Positions 1-9,119 are shown, counted from the stretch's first letter. The stretch: 64,000 nucleotides of DNA from Flavobacteriaceae bacterium (GCA_947453885.1 CANGIF010000007.1:1-64000), one strand, 5' to 3'. The notes: a model not told the origin generated them from the letters alone. Translations and numbers: made by a program.

Positions 1-207
1 AACAGAAAAAGAAGGCACTCGGCACTAAATTACAAGACAATTAATGAATTTAATAATCAAACAAATAATTATAAAAATGTCGCTTAACTAAAACTCCACA
101 TTTTATTTGCATATCCAGTTACCTTTTTAGTTTTTAAGTATAAACAGTTGTAGGAGGAAATGAGACTCCAATTTAAAGCAAATTCAACAAACTTAAAAAC
201 AATTATC

Positions 208-1029
208 ATGGGATTATTCGACTTATTTAAATCACCAGAACAAAGAAAGCAACAAGAACAAATTAATCAGTTGCGAAAACAAATATTTCCTGGAGGAAGA
301 CAACAACAAGAGCAAGAGGTTCAAGAAGTACGTCAATTATTAAATTATAAATATTCTAAAGAAGCAACAGAATATGCCTATAGTTATGCGGTAGTATCAT
401 ACTTTACCTCAAATTTCACCAATGGCAATGAATTAACTGATGTAATTCTTAGAAATTCAAAATGTACCGTATCAAGAGAAGATGCAGCAAAAATAGCGCA
501 GTTTGCGGTATTAAAAAGACATTATAACTCTAATGATTCATTAGTTCAAACATTACATAAAAAATCTGATGGTGAAAAGTTATTTATGGTAGTTTTTGGC
601 GGTATCGTTGAGATTAAAAGGGCCTATAAAGATTTGACAAATTTTGGAAAATTTGAGGTGATTTTATTTAATTCAGTGGTTGCGTTTTTAGAATATGAAT
701 CTGAATATCCTGGTAAATATCAAACCATAAAAGATGATTTATTCGCAAATATATTCAAACAAGCAAGAGTATATAATATTCCTATGACAAATATGGAGCT
801 TGCCCAATTTGTGAATTCAAGATTTGAAACGTACTTGGAAGCAATACTTAGATTTTTTGATCCAGAAGAAGAGGGATATATGCTTTTGAAAACCTACACT
901 CTTTTTTATGAACAACCTTTAGAACCAAATCCAGAAACAAGTTTTGACTTATTTGAATATGCTGCATTTCTTCCTGCTTTAATGCAAATGAGAAACTATG
1001 TTATAGAGAAAACGTTCACTACTACATAG
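208..1029 (+). CDS. Hypothetical cytoplasmic protein (273 aa)
   Basis: I do not recognise this family. The reading frame is open from 160, where an AGGAGG sits just upstream, but I chose the ATG at 208 because the protein then begins MGLFDLFKSPEQRK, a common start for soluble Bacteroidota proteins, and because the 16 residues before it look like leader sequence. Residues 10-45 are very rich in Gln, Glu and Arg and probably helical; the rest is a mixed alpha-rich globular domain without signal peptide or membrane segment. It stands alone, 39 bp before the next gene. The start at 160 is the main alternative. Confidence 0.75.
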   Translation: MGLFDLFKSPEQRKQQEQINQLRKQIFPGGRQQQEQEVQEVRQLLNYKYSKEATEYAYSYAVVSYFTSNFTNGNELTDVILRNSKCTVSREDAAKIAQFAVLKRHYNSNDSLVQTLHKKSDGEKLFMVVFGGIVEIKRAYKDLTNFGKFEVILFNSVVAFLEYESEYPGKYQTIKDDLFANIFKQARVYNIPMTNMELAQFVNSRFETYLEAILRFFDPEEEGYMLLKTYTLFYEQPLEPNPETSFDLFEYAAFLPALMQMRNYVIEKTFTTT

Positions 1030-1068
1030 ATTAAACTTAGAATAATCATTCATTAAATAAACAAAGTT

Positions 1069-1605
1069 ATGCTTCATAAACTACTAATCCTCTTTGTTCT
1101 TTTTCCGATAACCAATTTCAGTCAAACTAAATTCATTAGTTCTAAATACAACTATTCTTTTATCATTCCGGATGGATGGCATGTAAAAGACAAAATATTT
1201 AATCCTGATGTGGATGCTAAAATTGTAGATGGCAAAGGTAACTCGTTTATTGTATCGATAAAAACGTTTCCAACAGCATCTCAACTTACTGCAAAACAAG
1301 AAATGGAATCTACCACTAATCAGGAAATGGAAGAACAGTTTAATGCTGTTTATGGAACTGCAAAAGTAGTTAAAAGAGGAAGTGTTTTTGTTGGCTTGAA
1401 AGAGTGCTATTACATTCATCTTTTGACTCCTTTTCAAGACGGATTGCAATTGTATCATAAAGAATTTTATTATAGTGAAGGCTATAGGGTATTATCGATT
1501 GATGCTTGTTCTATCGAAACCTATTTGGATGAAACTACGCCTGCCTTTGCACTTATGATTGACACTTTCCAATTTTCGAACCTAAAGAATAAAAAATATA
1601 AGTAA
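1069..1605 (+). CDS. Secreted hypothetical protein, PsbP/DUF1795-like
   Basis: The first 18 residues (MLHKLLILFVLFPITNFS) form a Sec signal peptide, so the 178-residue product should be exported. After it comes a Y-N-Y-S-F-I-I-P-D-G-W pattern, which resembles the start of small PsbP/DUF1795-type domains, where an amphipathic strand is followed by an aromatic turn. No catalytic motif is visible. The gene is in line with other small secreted or membrane genes on the same strand, but a 106-bp gap separates it from the next one. The fold assignment is an impression from a short motif. Confidence 0.75.
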   Translation: MLHKLLILFVLFPITNFSQTKFISSKYNYSFIIPDGWHVKDKIFNPDVDAKIVDGKGNSFIVSIKTFPTASQLTAKQEMESTTNQEMEEQFNAVYGTAKVVKRGSVFVGLKECYYIHLLTPFQDGLQLYHKEFYYSEGYRVLSIDACSIETYLDETTPAFALMIDTFQFSNLKNKKYK

Positions 1606-1711
1606 ATTTTACTATTCAAGGGTTACCTTTTTCCTTTTTGGCTATTAACTAATAGTAGCAAGAGAAAGATTTTCTACAAAAGAATTTTCTAACATTAAAA
1701 ATAAAAAACAC

Positions 1712-1900
1712 ATGAAAACAATTATTGGTTTTGGATTAATAATCCTTGGTTTAGTTTCCTTATTTCGTTATCCTAATTTGGGTAGTGATGGTGCAGAAAC
1801 ATTTGGAGCTCTTATCGGATTTGCAATTATTATTATTATTCCAGGTATTCTGTTGGTGAGAAGTGATAATAAAGAAAAAAACAATAGACATGAAAAGTAA
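1712..1900 (+). CDS. Small two-helix membrane protein (62 aa)
   Basis: This short ORF encodes two hydrophobic helices (about residues 3-18 and 32-49) joined by a polar loop with a G-S-D-G segment, and ends in a charged K-E-K-N-N-R tail. That architecture supports a genuine small inner-membrane protein. Its last 11 bases overlap the start of the next gene, which suggests translational coupling. No family is recognised. A very short ORF at 3316 begins with a similar hydrophobic sequence. Confidence 0.6.
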   Translation: MKTIIGFGLIILGLVSLFRYPNLGSDGAETFGALIGFAIIIIIPGILLVRSDNKEKNNRHEK

Positions 1901-2357
1901 AACTATTATTCTAGCATTATTACTGTTTGTTTCAGTTCACTCTTTTTCACAAAAATTTTATTTAGGAGATCGATTAACTCCAAAATCCACCCAGTTTAAA
2001 CTACTAGGCATTTCTTCTGCAACAGGTGTTCATACTTATAAATACATTGGTGCAATTACAGATAAATACTTTTTTAATAGAAGAATCGGTGAAATTATAG
2101 TAGGTATTAAAAATGGTGTTATTGTAACCACCATCTACAACTTAATTCCTGAAAACGGCGATGTAGGCGTGCCTCAATCTACCTTGGATTTGGTACAAGC
2201 AACCATTCCTTTTCCGTTAGCTTATCGCAATGGATTATATGGAGCCAATATTGATGATATGTCCATTTCATTGAGTAGAAGCACGAATGCCATAACATTT
2301 TATAAAGACCGTATTATGTTTATGACTTCGATTAAAAATAGTCTTTTGAGACAGTAA
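1890..2357 (+). CDS. Secreted hypothetical protein (155 aa)
   Basis: I chose the ATG at 1890 over an upstream one at 1863 because it gives a clean signal peptide (MKSKTIILALLLFVSVHSFS, cleavage likely near residue 20) and a short 11-bp overlap with the preceding gene. The mature part has alternating strands (K-Y-I-G, G-E-I-I-V-G-I-K-N-G-V-I-V-T-T) that suggest a small beta-rich periplasmic or outer-membrane associated domain. No known motif is seen. It is followed by a DUF1810 gene one base after its stop, so the two are probably co-transcribed. Confidence 0.75.
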   Translation: MKSKTIILALLLFVSVHSFSQKFYLGDRLTPKSTQFKLLGISSATGVHTYKYIGAITDKYFFNRRIGEIIVGIKNGVIVTTIYNLIPENGDVGVPQSTLDLVQATIPFPLAYRNGLYGANIDDMSISLSRSTNAITFYKDRIMFMTSIKNSLLRQ

Positions 2358-2358
2358 T

Positions 2359-2790
2359 ATGACTTATTTAAATAAATTTATAGAAGCTCAAAAAGATACT
2401 TTTGAATTAGCACTTTCTGAAATTAAAAATGGGAAGAAAGTATCGCATTGGATGTGGTATATTTTTCCTCAAATTAATGGTCTTGGACAGAGTGAAATTT
2501 CAAAATTTTATTCTTTAAATACTATTGATGAAGCTAAAGGTTATTTAGTACATCCTATTCTTGGTGCCAGATTAATAGAAATTTCAACCTTATTATTACA
2601 CTTGAATGAAAATGATTCTTATGAAATATTTGGGTATCCGGATAATTTAAAATTAAAATCAAGTATGACTTTATTTTCAATAGCGGCAAATGATGAAATT
2701 TTAATTTTTAATGAAATCCTAATAAAATATTTTGGAAATGAGAAGTGTAACGAAACACTTTTGATAATTGACAATGGTGAACACTTTTGA
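2359..2790 (+). CDS. DUF1810 family protein
   Basis: The sequence carries the marks of the DUF1810 family: F-I-E-A-Q near the N-terminus, K-x-S-H-W-M-W-Y-I-F-P-Q at about residues 27-38, G-L-G-Q-S, and a Y-L-x-H-P-x-L-G-x-R-L segment. These proteins are about 140 residues, as here (143). Their function is not established. The start ATG lies one base after the preceding stop, consistent with co-transcription. A cytoplasmic location is inferred from the lack of a signal peptide. Confidence 0.88.
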   Translation: MTYLNKFIEAQKDTFELALSEIKNGKKVSHWMWYIFPQINGLGQSEISKFYSLNTIDEAKGYLVHPILGARLIEISTLLLHLNENDSYEIFGYPDNLKLKSSMTLFSIAANDEILIFNEILIKYFGNEKCNETLLIIDNGEHF

Positions 2791-2805
2791 TTAAATTAAA
2801 AGATT

Positions 2806-3303
2806 ATGAATACTGAACAAAAAAAACTTTTAAAACAATTGGCTCAAATGGGTGAGGTTATTTTAATTACCAATGGAAATAGAATTAATTTCAATGATAT
2901 AGGTGAGATTGCATTGAAGACACAAGAAGATGCTGTATTGTATTTTTTGCAGCGATTAGATATTGCTATGGTTTCAGGTGTTTTAGATGATAATCTCACC
3001 TATCAAAATTTTGCAAAGCCTTTGTTTATTAAGAAATTGGATTATGCACTTGATGAATTTATTGAATCAGGTGATACTTATCTGAATAGATATAAGGGTT
3101 CGTGTAATTCTAAAAGTTGTAATTATAAATGTAAAGGGTATTCTTTTGTTGGAAATAATTCCGGGAATTATTTTGATTTAATCATTGATGTTAAAGATGG
3201 AGTTGTAAATGATATTTATGAATGTTTCAGTTTTAAATGTGAAGACGAAGGAATTCATAAAAATGAATATATAGTAGTAGACAAATCTGATGATCCTTTT
3301 TAA
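2806..3303 (+). CDS. Hypothetical protein with cysteine cluster (165 aa)
   Basis: No family is recognised. The N-terminal two thirds are helical and acidic. Residues about 110-117 contain C-N-S-K-S-C-N-Y-K-C, and two more cysteines follow in E-C-F-S-F-K-C, spaced by a stretch that reads like two beta strands (Y-F-D-L-I-I-D-V-K-D-G-V-V-N-D-I-Y). Five cysteines in this pattern could bind zinc or be redox active; that is inference. No signal peptide is present, so the protein is probably cytoplasmic. It lies 15 bp after the DUF1810 gene on the same strand. Confidence 0.72.
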   Translation: MNTEQKKLLKQLAQMGEVILITNGNRINFNDIGEIALKTQEDAVLYFLQRLDIAMVSGVLDDNLTYQNFAKPLFIKKLDYALDEFIESGDTYLNRYKGSCNSKSCNYKCKGYSFVGNNSGNYFDLIIDVKDGVVNDIYECFSFKCEDEGIHKNEYIVVDKSDDPF

Positions 3304-3315
3304 TAAAAAATAATT

Positions 3316-3366
3316 ATGAAAAATATATTCGGAATTTTGATTGGTTTGGCCTTTATATCAATTTAA
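3316..3366 (+). pseudogene. Possible remnant of a small membrane-protein gene
   Basis: An ATG is followed by 16 codons (MKNIFGILIGLAFISI) and then TAA in a TTTTT-rich stretch. The peptide resembles the first helix of the 62-residue membrane protein at 1712, and its upstream sequence is similarly A-rich, so it may be the broken 5' end of a paralogue. It may equally be a chance ORF. Confidence 0.2.
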
Positions 3367-3389
3367 ATTTTTTTTAATGTAATATAAAA

Positions 3390-3419
3390 AAACGCCACTT
3401 TAGGATGAAAGTGGCGTTT
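3390..3419. terminator. Bidirectional intrinsic terminator
   Basis: A 12-bp perfect stem (AAACGCCACTTT at 3390-3401 and its complement at 3408-3419) has a six-base loop and lies in A/T runs on both sides. It sits between the plus-strand gene ending at 3303 and the minus-strand small ORF ending at 3423, so it can serve both convergent units. Confidence 0.8.
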
Positions 3420-3422
3420 GGT

Positions 3423-3566
3423 TTAATTAGCAATGGTTTCGATCATCATTGTTCCAACGGATACAAAACTCAGTGCTTTAGAGTAGTTTAAAAGAAAAGA
3501 AACTGTTTCTTTCTTTGGGTTTAATTTTTTAGACCGTTCCGTCTGTTTAGAGTAAATTTTTGCCAT
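3423..3566 (-). CDS. Small 47-residue protein downstream of the ECF sigma gene
   Basis: The ORF starts with ATG at 3566 and ends in TAA at 3423, three bases before a strong terminator. The peptide begins MAKIYSKQTERSKKLN, is basic in its first 20 residues, and ends in a more hydrophobic part (F-V-S-V-G-T-M-M-I-E-T-I-A-N). It begins 48 bp after the sigma-factor stop on the same strand. Its placement between that stop and the terminator, with codon use like its neighbours, supports a real gene. The function is unknown. Small proteins behind sigma genes can be regulators, but nothing here proves that. Confidence 0.6.
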   Translation of the reverse strand: MAKIYSKQTERSKKLNPKKETVSFLLNYSKALSFVSVGTMMIETIAN

Positions 3567-3614
3567 AGTATTTCTTTGAATTTATACTATAACGATGTTG
3601 TTTTGCTTTTATTG

Positions 3615-4199
3615 CTAATGCGTTAAAATAATTTTATGTTTTGCAACTACTTTTCTAATATTTAAAATGGCATATCTCATACGTCCTAAAGCGGTATTGA
3701 TGCTTACTCCCGTTTGCTCTGATATTTCTCTAAAACTGAGATCATGGTAAAAACGTAGCATTATTACTTCTTTCTGATCTTCAGGTAACTTTTCAATCAT
3801 TTTTTTTAAATCGACAGCTATTTGTTCAGTAATAATTTGATTTTCTACTGACAGAGTTACATCTTTCAGTATTGAAAAAATTGAAAATTCTTCAGAATCT
3901 CTTTGAAAGGGCATTTTTTTTGAATTTCTATAATGATCAATCACTAAATTGTGTGCAATTCGCATTACCCAAGGCAAAAATTTTCCTTCTTCGTTATACG
4001 ATTTTGATTTTAGAGTTTTAATTACTTTTAGAAAAGTATCTTGAAAAATATCATCGCAAATATCTCTATCTTGTATTTTACTGTATATAAAACCGTAAAT
4101 TTTAGATTGGTGTCTTTTTATTAAGGTAGCTAAAGCATCTTCATCACCTTCTACATAAAACTTAACCAAAACAGCGTCTGAGAGTTTAGAATTAGCCAT
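3615..4199 (-). CDS. ECF-type RNA polymerase sigma factor
   Basis: This 194-residue protein has the two-domain layout of extracytoplasmic-function sigma factors. Region 2 covers residues about 20-90 (D-I-F-Q-D-T-F-L-K-V, then F-L-P-W-V-M-R-I-A-H-N-L-V-I-D-H-Y-R), and region 4 covers about 130-185 (L-P-E-D-Q-K-E-V-I-M-L-R-F-Y-H-D-L-S-F-R-E-I, then a helix-turn-helix with G-V-S-I-N-T-A-L-G-R-M-R). No anti-sigma gene is adjacent; the only partner is the 47-residue ORF downstream. The regulon cannot be deduced from the window. Related sigma factors in Bacteroidota are often free-standing. Confidence 0.95.
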   Translation of the reverse strand: MANSKLSDAVLVKFYVEGDEDALATLIKRHQSKIYGFIYSKIQDRDICDDIFQDTFLKVIKTLKSKSYNEEGKFLPWVMRIAHNLVIDHYRNSKKMPFQRDSEEFSIFSILKDVTLSVENQIITEQIAVDLKKMIEKLPEDQKEVIMLRFYHDLSFREISEQTGVSINTALGRMRYAILNIRKVVAKHKIILTH

Positions 4200-4579
4200 A
4201 TAATTACTTTTTTAATTGTTAATAATGTAAGAGAAAATCTCAAAAAAAGTAATGTTATAATATAGGCTGCTGTTTTTTAAATGTTAAATAATAGCCAAAT
4301 ATATTCAAATAAATAATTAAAATCCTAATTTGAATTGAAAATTTAACAAAAAAGTACAATTCAAAAACTGACTTGAAGACAAAAACTAATATTTTTTGTT
4401 TTAAAAATGTGTAGTTCTAATATAAAAAATATATAAGAAAGGTCAATAAAGAAAAATTGATGAACTACTATTGAATTCATTTTACAACTTTTTTTAAAGT
4501 TCTAAAAAACTGTTCATTCTATTTTTAAGTTACACTTTTATCATGGTGAATATGCAATTGACTTGGCGATTCAATTACT
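4200..4579. other. 380-bp AT-rich intergenic region
   Basis: This gap lies between the aldo/keto reductase stop and the sigma-factor start, both on the minus strand. It must hold the sigma-factor promoter, but I see no convincing TTTG/TAnnTTTG pair, no ORF with coding character and no strong hairpin. Confidence 0.5.
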
Positions 4580-5518
4580 TTACCAAGGTAGATTTAAATG
4601 TTGTACTTCTTTTTGATAAAAATCTTCTAATTTTTCAATAAGTTTTTTAGAAATTGGTTTTGAAATACTTTCTAAATTGTTGCTTAGTTGATTTATAGTT
4701 GTATTTCCTGGTATTACCGTTGAAACAGCATCGTAAGCTAAACAAAACGATAAAGCTGTCTGGGTTAAATTGTTTTCCTTTCCAATACAATTTTCTAATT
4801 TTTGGACCAATTCACCTCTGGTTTTAATATCTCTTATTGACCATCGATTTCTAATGTCATCAAATGTACTTTCGGTATTGTATTTTCCTGTAAGCCAACC
4901 AGAGTCGAGTGGAATCTTAGCTATTATACGCACTTCATTTTCCTTTGCTAAATCAAAAGCTAAAGCTGCGTCTTGATGAAAAATATTAAAAAAAGCTTCA
5001 ATTACAGTGCAATTTGTGGTTTCCATAAAGAGTTTCATTTCTTTGTAACTGTCCAAAGATGCTCCATATCCAAGAATTTTTCCTTCAGCCATTAAACGTT
5101 CTAATATTTCATAATGTGGATTTTTATTTCCATCTAAATATTCGATAGGAGGATTGTGTATGATGACTGTATCAATAAAATCTACTTGTAATCTTTTTAG
5201 ACTTCCTTCTATGGATTTTTGTATTTGATTGGCATTAAAGTTGGTTTCTCCAGTTTCAGAATGACCAAATTTTGTATTTAGAACAAACTGATTTCTGTCG
5301 TAACTTTTGAGAGCTTTCCCAAGTCTAGTTTCACTTGTTCCATGACCATATATTGGTGCTGTATCAAAAAAGTTAATACCTGCATCTATACATTTATTAA
5401 TCATTTCAAATGCCTCATTTTCACTCATGGATTTCCAACCAGAGTTTTCTCCTAATTGCCATGCTCCAAGTCCAATTTCTGAAACTTGTGTTTTATTTAT
5501 ATATTTTCTGTATTGCAT
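4580..5518 (-). CDS. Aldo/keto reductase family oxidoreductase
   Basis: The 312-residue sequence shows the TIM-barrel aldo/keto reductase pattern: G-L-G-A-W-Q-L-G near the N-terminus, F-F-D-T-A-P-I-Y-G with the catalytic Asp and Tyr, V-L-N-T-K-F-G with the catalytic Lys, I-I-H-N-P-P with the His, and a C-terminal V-S-T-V-I-P-G-N segment that binds NADP(H). It should reduce aldehydes or ketones in the cytoplasm, but the substrate cannot be read from sequence. It seems monocistronic, flanked by long AT-rich gaps. Confidence 0.92.
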   Translation of the reverse strand: MQYRKYINKTQVSEIGLGAWQLGENSGWKSMSENEAFEMINKCIDAGINFFDTAPIYGHGTSETRLGKALKSYDRNQFVLNTKFGHSETGETNFNANQIQKSIEGSLKRLQVDFIDTVIIHNPPIEYLDGNKNPHYEILERLMAEGKILGYGASLDSYKEMKLFMETTNCTVIEAFFNIFHQDAALAFDLAKENEVRIIAKIPLDSGWLTGKYNTESTFDDIRNRWSIRDIKTRGELVQKLENCIGKENNLTQTALSFCLAYDAVSTVIPGNTTINQLSNNLESISKPISKKLIEKLEDFYQKEVQHLNLPW

Positions 5519-5677
5519 TGTAGTTTATTTGTTTTCTAATTTTAAATTAAAACAGTTTTTAATAAAGTGTATTGTTAAAAAAACATCTTTTAAATTGTTT
5601 ACTTTTAAAAATGATTCTGAGCCAATAAATTTGATTTCAAAATATTGAAGTAAGAAAAATTAGGGTATTTTAGAAAT

Positions 5678-6079
5678 TTATTTTTTCCTTGATTTTAATT
5701 GTTCTGATCTAATTGCAGTTAAATCGACTTTTGAACATTCGGCTAGTAATTCTCGAAGGGTATTCAAAGGAAGGTCGTTTTCGTTTAAGAAATTGATACA
5801 TCCCTTTTGAAAAGTAGCTTTGGGAAAAAGAGTTTTATATTTTGAATGTAAATCAATTGAACAATAGATAGGCATTGCATGAAGTGAAATGTGTTTTTTT
5901 ATACTGGATAGACCATATTTAAAAGAACCTGGAGTATTGTAAAGTATCATTTCTTTTCCCATCATTGTTCCAATTTTAGATTCAACACTTTTGTCTTCAG
6001 TTGAAATTAACAAATGGATTTTAGCCAAAATATCCTGTCTATCTTGAGGTTGTATAGAAATAAATTTTGCTATTGTCAT
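5678..6079 (-). CDS. DUF1801 domain protein
   Basis: The 133-residue protein matches the YdhG/DUF1801 pattern: an N-terminal helix ending in R-Q-D-I-L-A-K-I, M-I-L-Y-N-T-P-G-S-F-K-Y-G, H-I-S-L-H-A-M-P-I-Y, and a C-terminal G-C-I-N-F part. These small cytoplasmic proteins have an unknown role and resemble frataxin-like folds. It precedes the DoxX-like gene by 42 bp in sequence but is downstream of it in transcription, so they may share a transcript. Confidence 0.82.
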   Translation of the reverse strand: MTIAKFISIQPQDRQDILAKIHLLISTEDKSVESKIGTMMGKEMILYNTPGSFKYGLSSIKKHISLHAMPIYCSIDLHSKYKTLFPKATFQKGCINFLNENDLPLNTLRELLAECSKVDLTAIRSEQLKSRKK

Positions 6080-6121
6080 GTTTTACAATGTTTAAAGAAT
6101 TATTTTTAATTCCCTTCGTAA

Positions 6122-6493
6122 TTAATTTTTAGCAATATTTATTTTATTATGGTATTTATAGGATAGTATTAAAATACCTAACACTATTAAAGGGAAAAAG
6201 GTTTGACCATTTAATCCATCAACAGCTCCGTGGCTAATAGAAGCAAAAATAAAATCAAAGGCAAATCCTGCGTAAGCCCATTCTTTGATTCTTTTAGGAA
6301 CTTGTGGAGTGACCAATACAAGAACACCAAGTATTTTAAAAACAACTAAAGCGTTTCCAAAATATTCAGGATAGCCTAAATGTTTAAGTCCTTCTTTTGC
6401 AAGTTCCGTTTGTGAAGTTAAAGCTGGCATTACGCCTTCAAATAAAGCAATTAGTAATGTTGCAGTCCAAAATACTATTTTTTCTTTTTTCAT
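6122..6493 (-). CDS. DoxX-like family membrane protein
   Basis: Four hydrophobic segments fill this 123-residue protein (about 8-24, 46-62, 70-88 and 96-113). The F-K-I-L-G-V-L-V-L-V-T-P-Q-V-P-K-R-I-K-E-W-A-Y-A-G-F motif between helices 2 and 3 is characteristic of DoxX-like proteins, as is E-G-L-K-H-L-G-Y-P-E-Y-F in the first loop. The molecular function is not known. The ATG at 6493 is followed directly by K-K-E-K, a normal cytoplasmic start. It lies 50 bp before the end of ribB in sequence, on the same strand. Confidence 0.9.
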   Translation of the reverse strand: MKKEKIVFWTATLLIALFEGVMPALTSQTELAKEGLKHLGYPEYFGNALVVFKILGVLVLVTPQVPKRIKEWAYAGFAFDFIFASISHGAVDGLNGQTFFPLIVLGILILSYKYHNKINIAKN

Positions 6494-6543
6494 ATAGAAT
6501 TATTAAATACCGTTTTCTTTATTTTAAATTATCCATATATGCT

Positions 6544-7680
6544 TTAGTTGTAAGGAATATATTCAGTTATTTCTAATCCATATCCAATCATTCCAACTCG
6601 TTTAGATTGATAGGTATTGGTTATTAATTTAATTTTAGAAATATCTAAATCGTGTAAAATTTGAGCTCCAATTCCAAAATCTTTTGCATCCATTTTAATT
6701 TGTGGAGCATTGATAATTCCTTTTTCTTGTAATGCTTTTAGTTCAACTAATCGATTTAATATATCTAATGATTGTACTTCTTGATTGATAAAAATGACAG
6801 CTCCTTTTTTTTCGTTATTGATTAAATTAAAAACAGTATCCAGCTTTTTGTCTGTATCATTTGTTAAAGTTCCTAAAATATCATTATTTATTTGAGTTGA
6901 GTGAATTTTAGTTAAAACTGTTTCTCCATCGTTCCAACTTCCCTTTGTTAAAGCAATGTGAACTTGTTTGTTAGTAGTTTGTAGATAAGCTCTTAATCTA
7001 AATTGACCAAAACGGGTTTCGATTTCAAAATCTTCTTTTTTGACAATTAAGCTGTCGTGTTGCATTCGGTAAGCAACTAAATCTTCAATTGAAACTAATT
7101 TTAAATTAAATTTTTTAGCTACCGCTACCAATTGAGGTAATCGAGCCATGGTGCCATCATCATTCATTATTTCTACAATAACACCTGCCGATTTGAATCC
7201 TGCAAGTCGAGCAAAATCTATTGCAGCTTCTGTGTGGCCTGTTCTTCTTAAAACACCACCTTGTTTGGCAATTAAAGGAAAAATATGACCAGGACGCGCT
7301 AAATCATGTGGTTTTGTATTTTCATCAACTAAAGCCGCTATAGTTTTGGCTCTGTCCGAAGCAGAAATTCCAGTTGTAACTCCGTTTCCTCTTAAATCAA
7401 TAGAAACTGTAAAAGCAGTTTCCATTGGATCTGTGTTATTTTGAACCATGACATGAAGCCCTAATTCTTTACAGCGACTTTCTGTTATTGGCGCACAAAT
7501 TAATCCTCTACCGTGAGTAGCCATAAAATTTATCATTTCAGGTGTAACTTTTTCAGCAGCAGCTAAAAAATCGCCTTCGTTTTCTCGATCTTCATCGTCA
7601 ACAACAATAATGACTTTCCCTTGTCGAATATCTTCAATAGCTTCTTCTATTGTATTTAGTTTTATGTGCATTTCAGACAT
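6544..7680 (-). CDS. ribB: 3,4-dihydroxy-2-butanone-4-phosphate synthase with degenerate GTP cyclohydrolase II domain
   Basis: Residues 1-205 are a complete RibB domain, which converts ribulose 5-phosphate to dihydroxybutanone phosphate for riboflavin: [12 protein letters not shown] at 27-38, H-G-R-G-L-I-C at 56-62, and [13 protein letters not shown] at 141-153. Residues 211-378 align with GTP cyclohydrolase II but contain no cysteine. The zinc-binding triad expected just after H-S (260-261) is replaced by [12 protein letters not shown], and the R-Q-E-G-R-G-I-G-L loop is lost (F-I-N-Q-E-V-Q-S-L). So only the first activity is expected, and a separate ribA should exist elsewhere. The start ATG abuts the permease stop. 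Confidence 0.93.
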   Translation of the reverse strand: MSEMHIKLNTIEEAIEDIRQGKVIIVVDDEDRENEGDFLAAAEKVTPEMINFMATHGRGLICAPITESRCKELGLHVMVQNNTDPMETAFTVSIDLRGNGVTTGISASDRAKTIAALVDENTKPHDLARPGHIFPLIAKQGGVLRRTGHTEAAIDFARLAGFKSAGVIVEIMNDDGTMARLPQLVAVAKKFNLKLVSIEDLVAYRMQHDSLIVKKEDFEIETRFGQFRLRAYLQTTNKQVHIALTKGSWNDGETVLTKIHSTQINNDILGTLTNDTDKKLDTVFNLINNEKKGAVIFINQEVQSLDILNRLVELKALQEKGIINAPQIKMDAKDFGIGAQILHDLDISKIKLITNTYQSKRVGMIGYGLEITEYIPYN

Positions 7681-9114
7681 TTAATCTCCTTTTTTAGATG
7701 GAATAAATTTTAAAAAAAACTTTTGAATTGGCATTAATATGTTTTCTAAGTTGAACAATCCAATATCATTTGTTGCTCTATAGGTCAAAAGAAATGCTAA
7801 GGGTAAAAGTACCATTGTTGACATCCAACAGCCTAAAAAAGGATGTATACCATCTTCTTCGGCTACTTTTTTCCCAAATGTATTTATAAAATGAAAGATT
7901 ATAAAAATTAAAACAGCAAAAACAATTGGCAATCCAAGCCCCCCTTTTCTAATTATTGCTCCTAACGGGGCTCCTATAAAAAACATTAGAATACAGGAAA
8001 ATGAAATTACAAATTTATCATTCAACGAAATTAAATGGCTATTTATAATTCTTTTTTTAAAATCTATTTCCATTTTCGAACCATCAATTGAAAAATTGGT
8101 ACTAGTAATAGTATTAATTGCAGCATTGACAATTTCAATTTTTTGTTGTTTGTTTAGTTCTTGAAGTACATCAGAATTTATTGTATTAATAATTGCATTT
8201 TTTTTGATTGTTGTGTTAACTCCAGTTCGTTGGTATATATTATCACTAAAAGATAGAATCTCTTTTTTGTAATTTTTATTTAAAGAATCTAGTGTGTATA
8301 TTAATTGATTAATATTAAGCATATTATCAGTATTTGTTACACTTTCGTCGTTGATATCAACATTGTTAAGCTTGTTTAAATCAATATTGATTACATCAGT
8401 TTTAAAATTAGCTTTAGCAAATGGATATTTATTTCGATCTGCATAATTTTTTGGAATAACATCTTCGTAATAATTACCGTCATGTAGAACTAACTTCAGT
8501 AAATTAGTGTTTTCGTTACTCACTAATTCACCCGTTTTTGCTTTAATTACAGTTTTATTTCCTTCTCCTATGGTTGATTTTTTATGAATGGTTACGCCTT
8601 CAAGAAAATTTCCATTTTCTCCTTTTTTTTTCTCCACTTTTATAGAATAAAATCCAACAGTACTAAATTGACCTTCAACTATTGCCAAAGCTGGTTTTTT
8701 CTGAGCAATATTTTTTCGAAAATTTACAAACTTGTATTCTGCAAAAGGAATAATATTGTTAGCAAAATAAAAGGTTGCTATGGTCAATATTAATATAAAA
8801 ATTGTTGAACTGTGTAAGGCTCTTTTCAATGAAATTCCAGATGATTTCATAGCAGCAAATTCATAATTTTCTGCAAAATCACCAAAAGTCATTATAGAAG
8901 ATAATAGTACAGAAAGAGGTAATGCCAAAGGAACAAGACTTGGCATTTTGTATAATAAAAACTTTAAAATTAATAGGATATCCAAATCTTTACCAGCTAA
9001 TTCAGCAATAAAAAGCCAGACAGTTTGTAAAATAAAAATAAGAAAAAGTATTACAAATACAGTTAAAAATGTAGTTGCAAAAGTTTTAACAATGTATTTA
9101 TCAAGAATTTTCAC
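7681..9114 (-). CDS. LptF/LptG family LPS export permease
   Basis: The N-terminus ([12 protein letters not shown], then a long hydrophobic helix) and the [16 protein letters not shown] loop are typical of YjgP/YjgQ permeases, which with LptB move lipopolysaccharide out of the inner membrane. Helices lie near residues 10-33, 55-80 and 97-118, followed by a large periplasmic beta region (about 140-380) and three C-terminal helices. At 477 residues it is longer than E. coli LptF or LptG, mainly in the periplasmic part. It lies between lolA and ribB, with zero and five bases of spacing, so it is part of the same unit. Confidence 0.92.
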   Translation of the reverse strand: MKILDKYIVKTFATTFLTVFVILFLIFILQTVWLFIAELAGKDLDILLILKFLLYKMPSLVPLALPLSVLLSSIMTFGDFAENYEFAAMKSSGISLKRALHSSTIFILILTIATFYFANNIIPFAEYKFVNFRKNIAQKKPALAIVEGQFSTVGFYSIKVEKKKGENGNFLEGVTIHKKSTIGEGNKTVIKAKTGELVSNENTNLLKLVLHDGNYYEDVIPKNYADRNKYPFAKANFKTDVINIDLNKLNNVDINDESVTNTDNMLNINQLIYTLDSLNKNYKKEILSFSDNIYQRTGVNTTIKKNAIINTINSDVLQELNKQQKIEIVNAAINTITSTNFSIDGSKMEIDFKKRIINSHLISLNDKFVISFSCILMFFIGAPLGAIIRKGGLGLPIVFAVLIFIIFHFINTFGKKVAEEDGIHPFLGCWMSTMVLLPLAFLLTYRATNDIGLFNLENILMPIQKFFLKFIPSKKGD

Positions 9115-9119
9115 TCCAA

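Noticed and set aside
3..44. Fourteen codons ending in TAA at the left edge (…QKKKALGTKLQDN)
   Set aside because: It may be the C-terminus of a gene that begins outside the window, but 14 codons give no support; I leave it unannotated.
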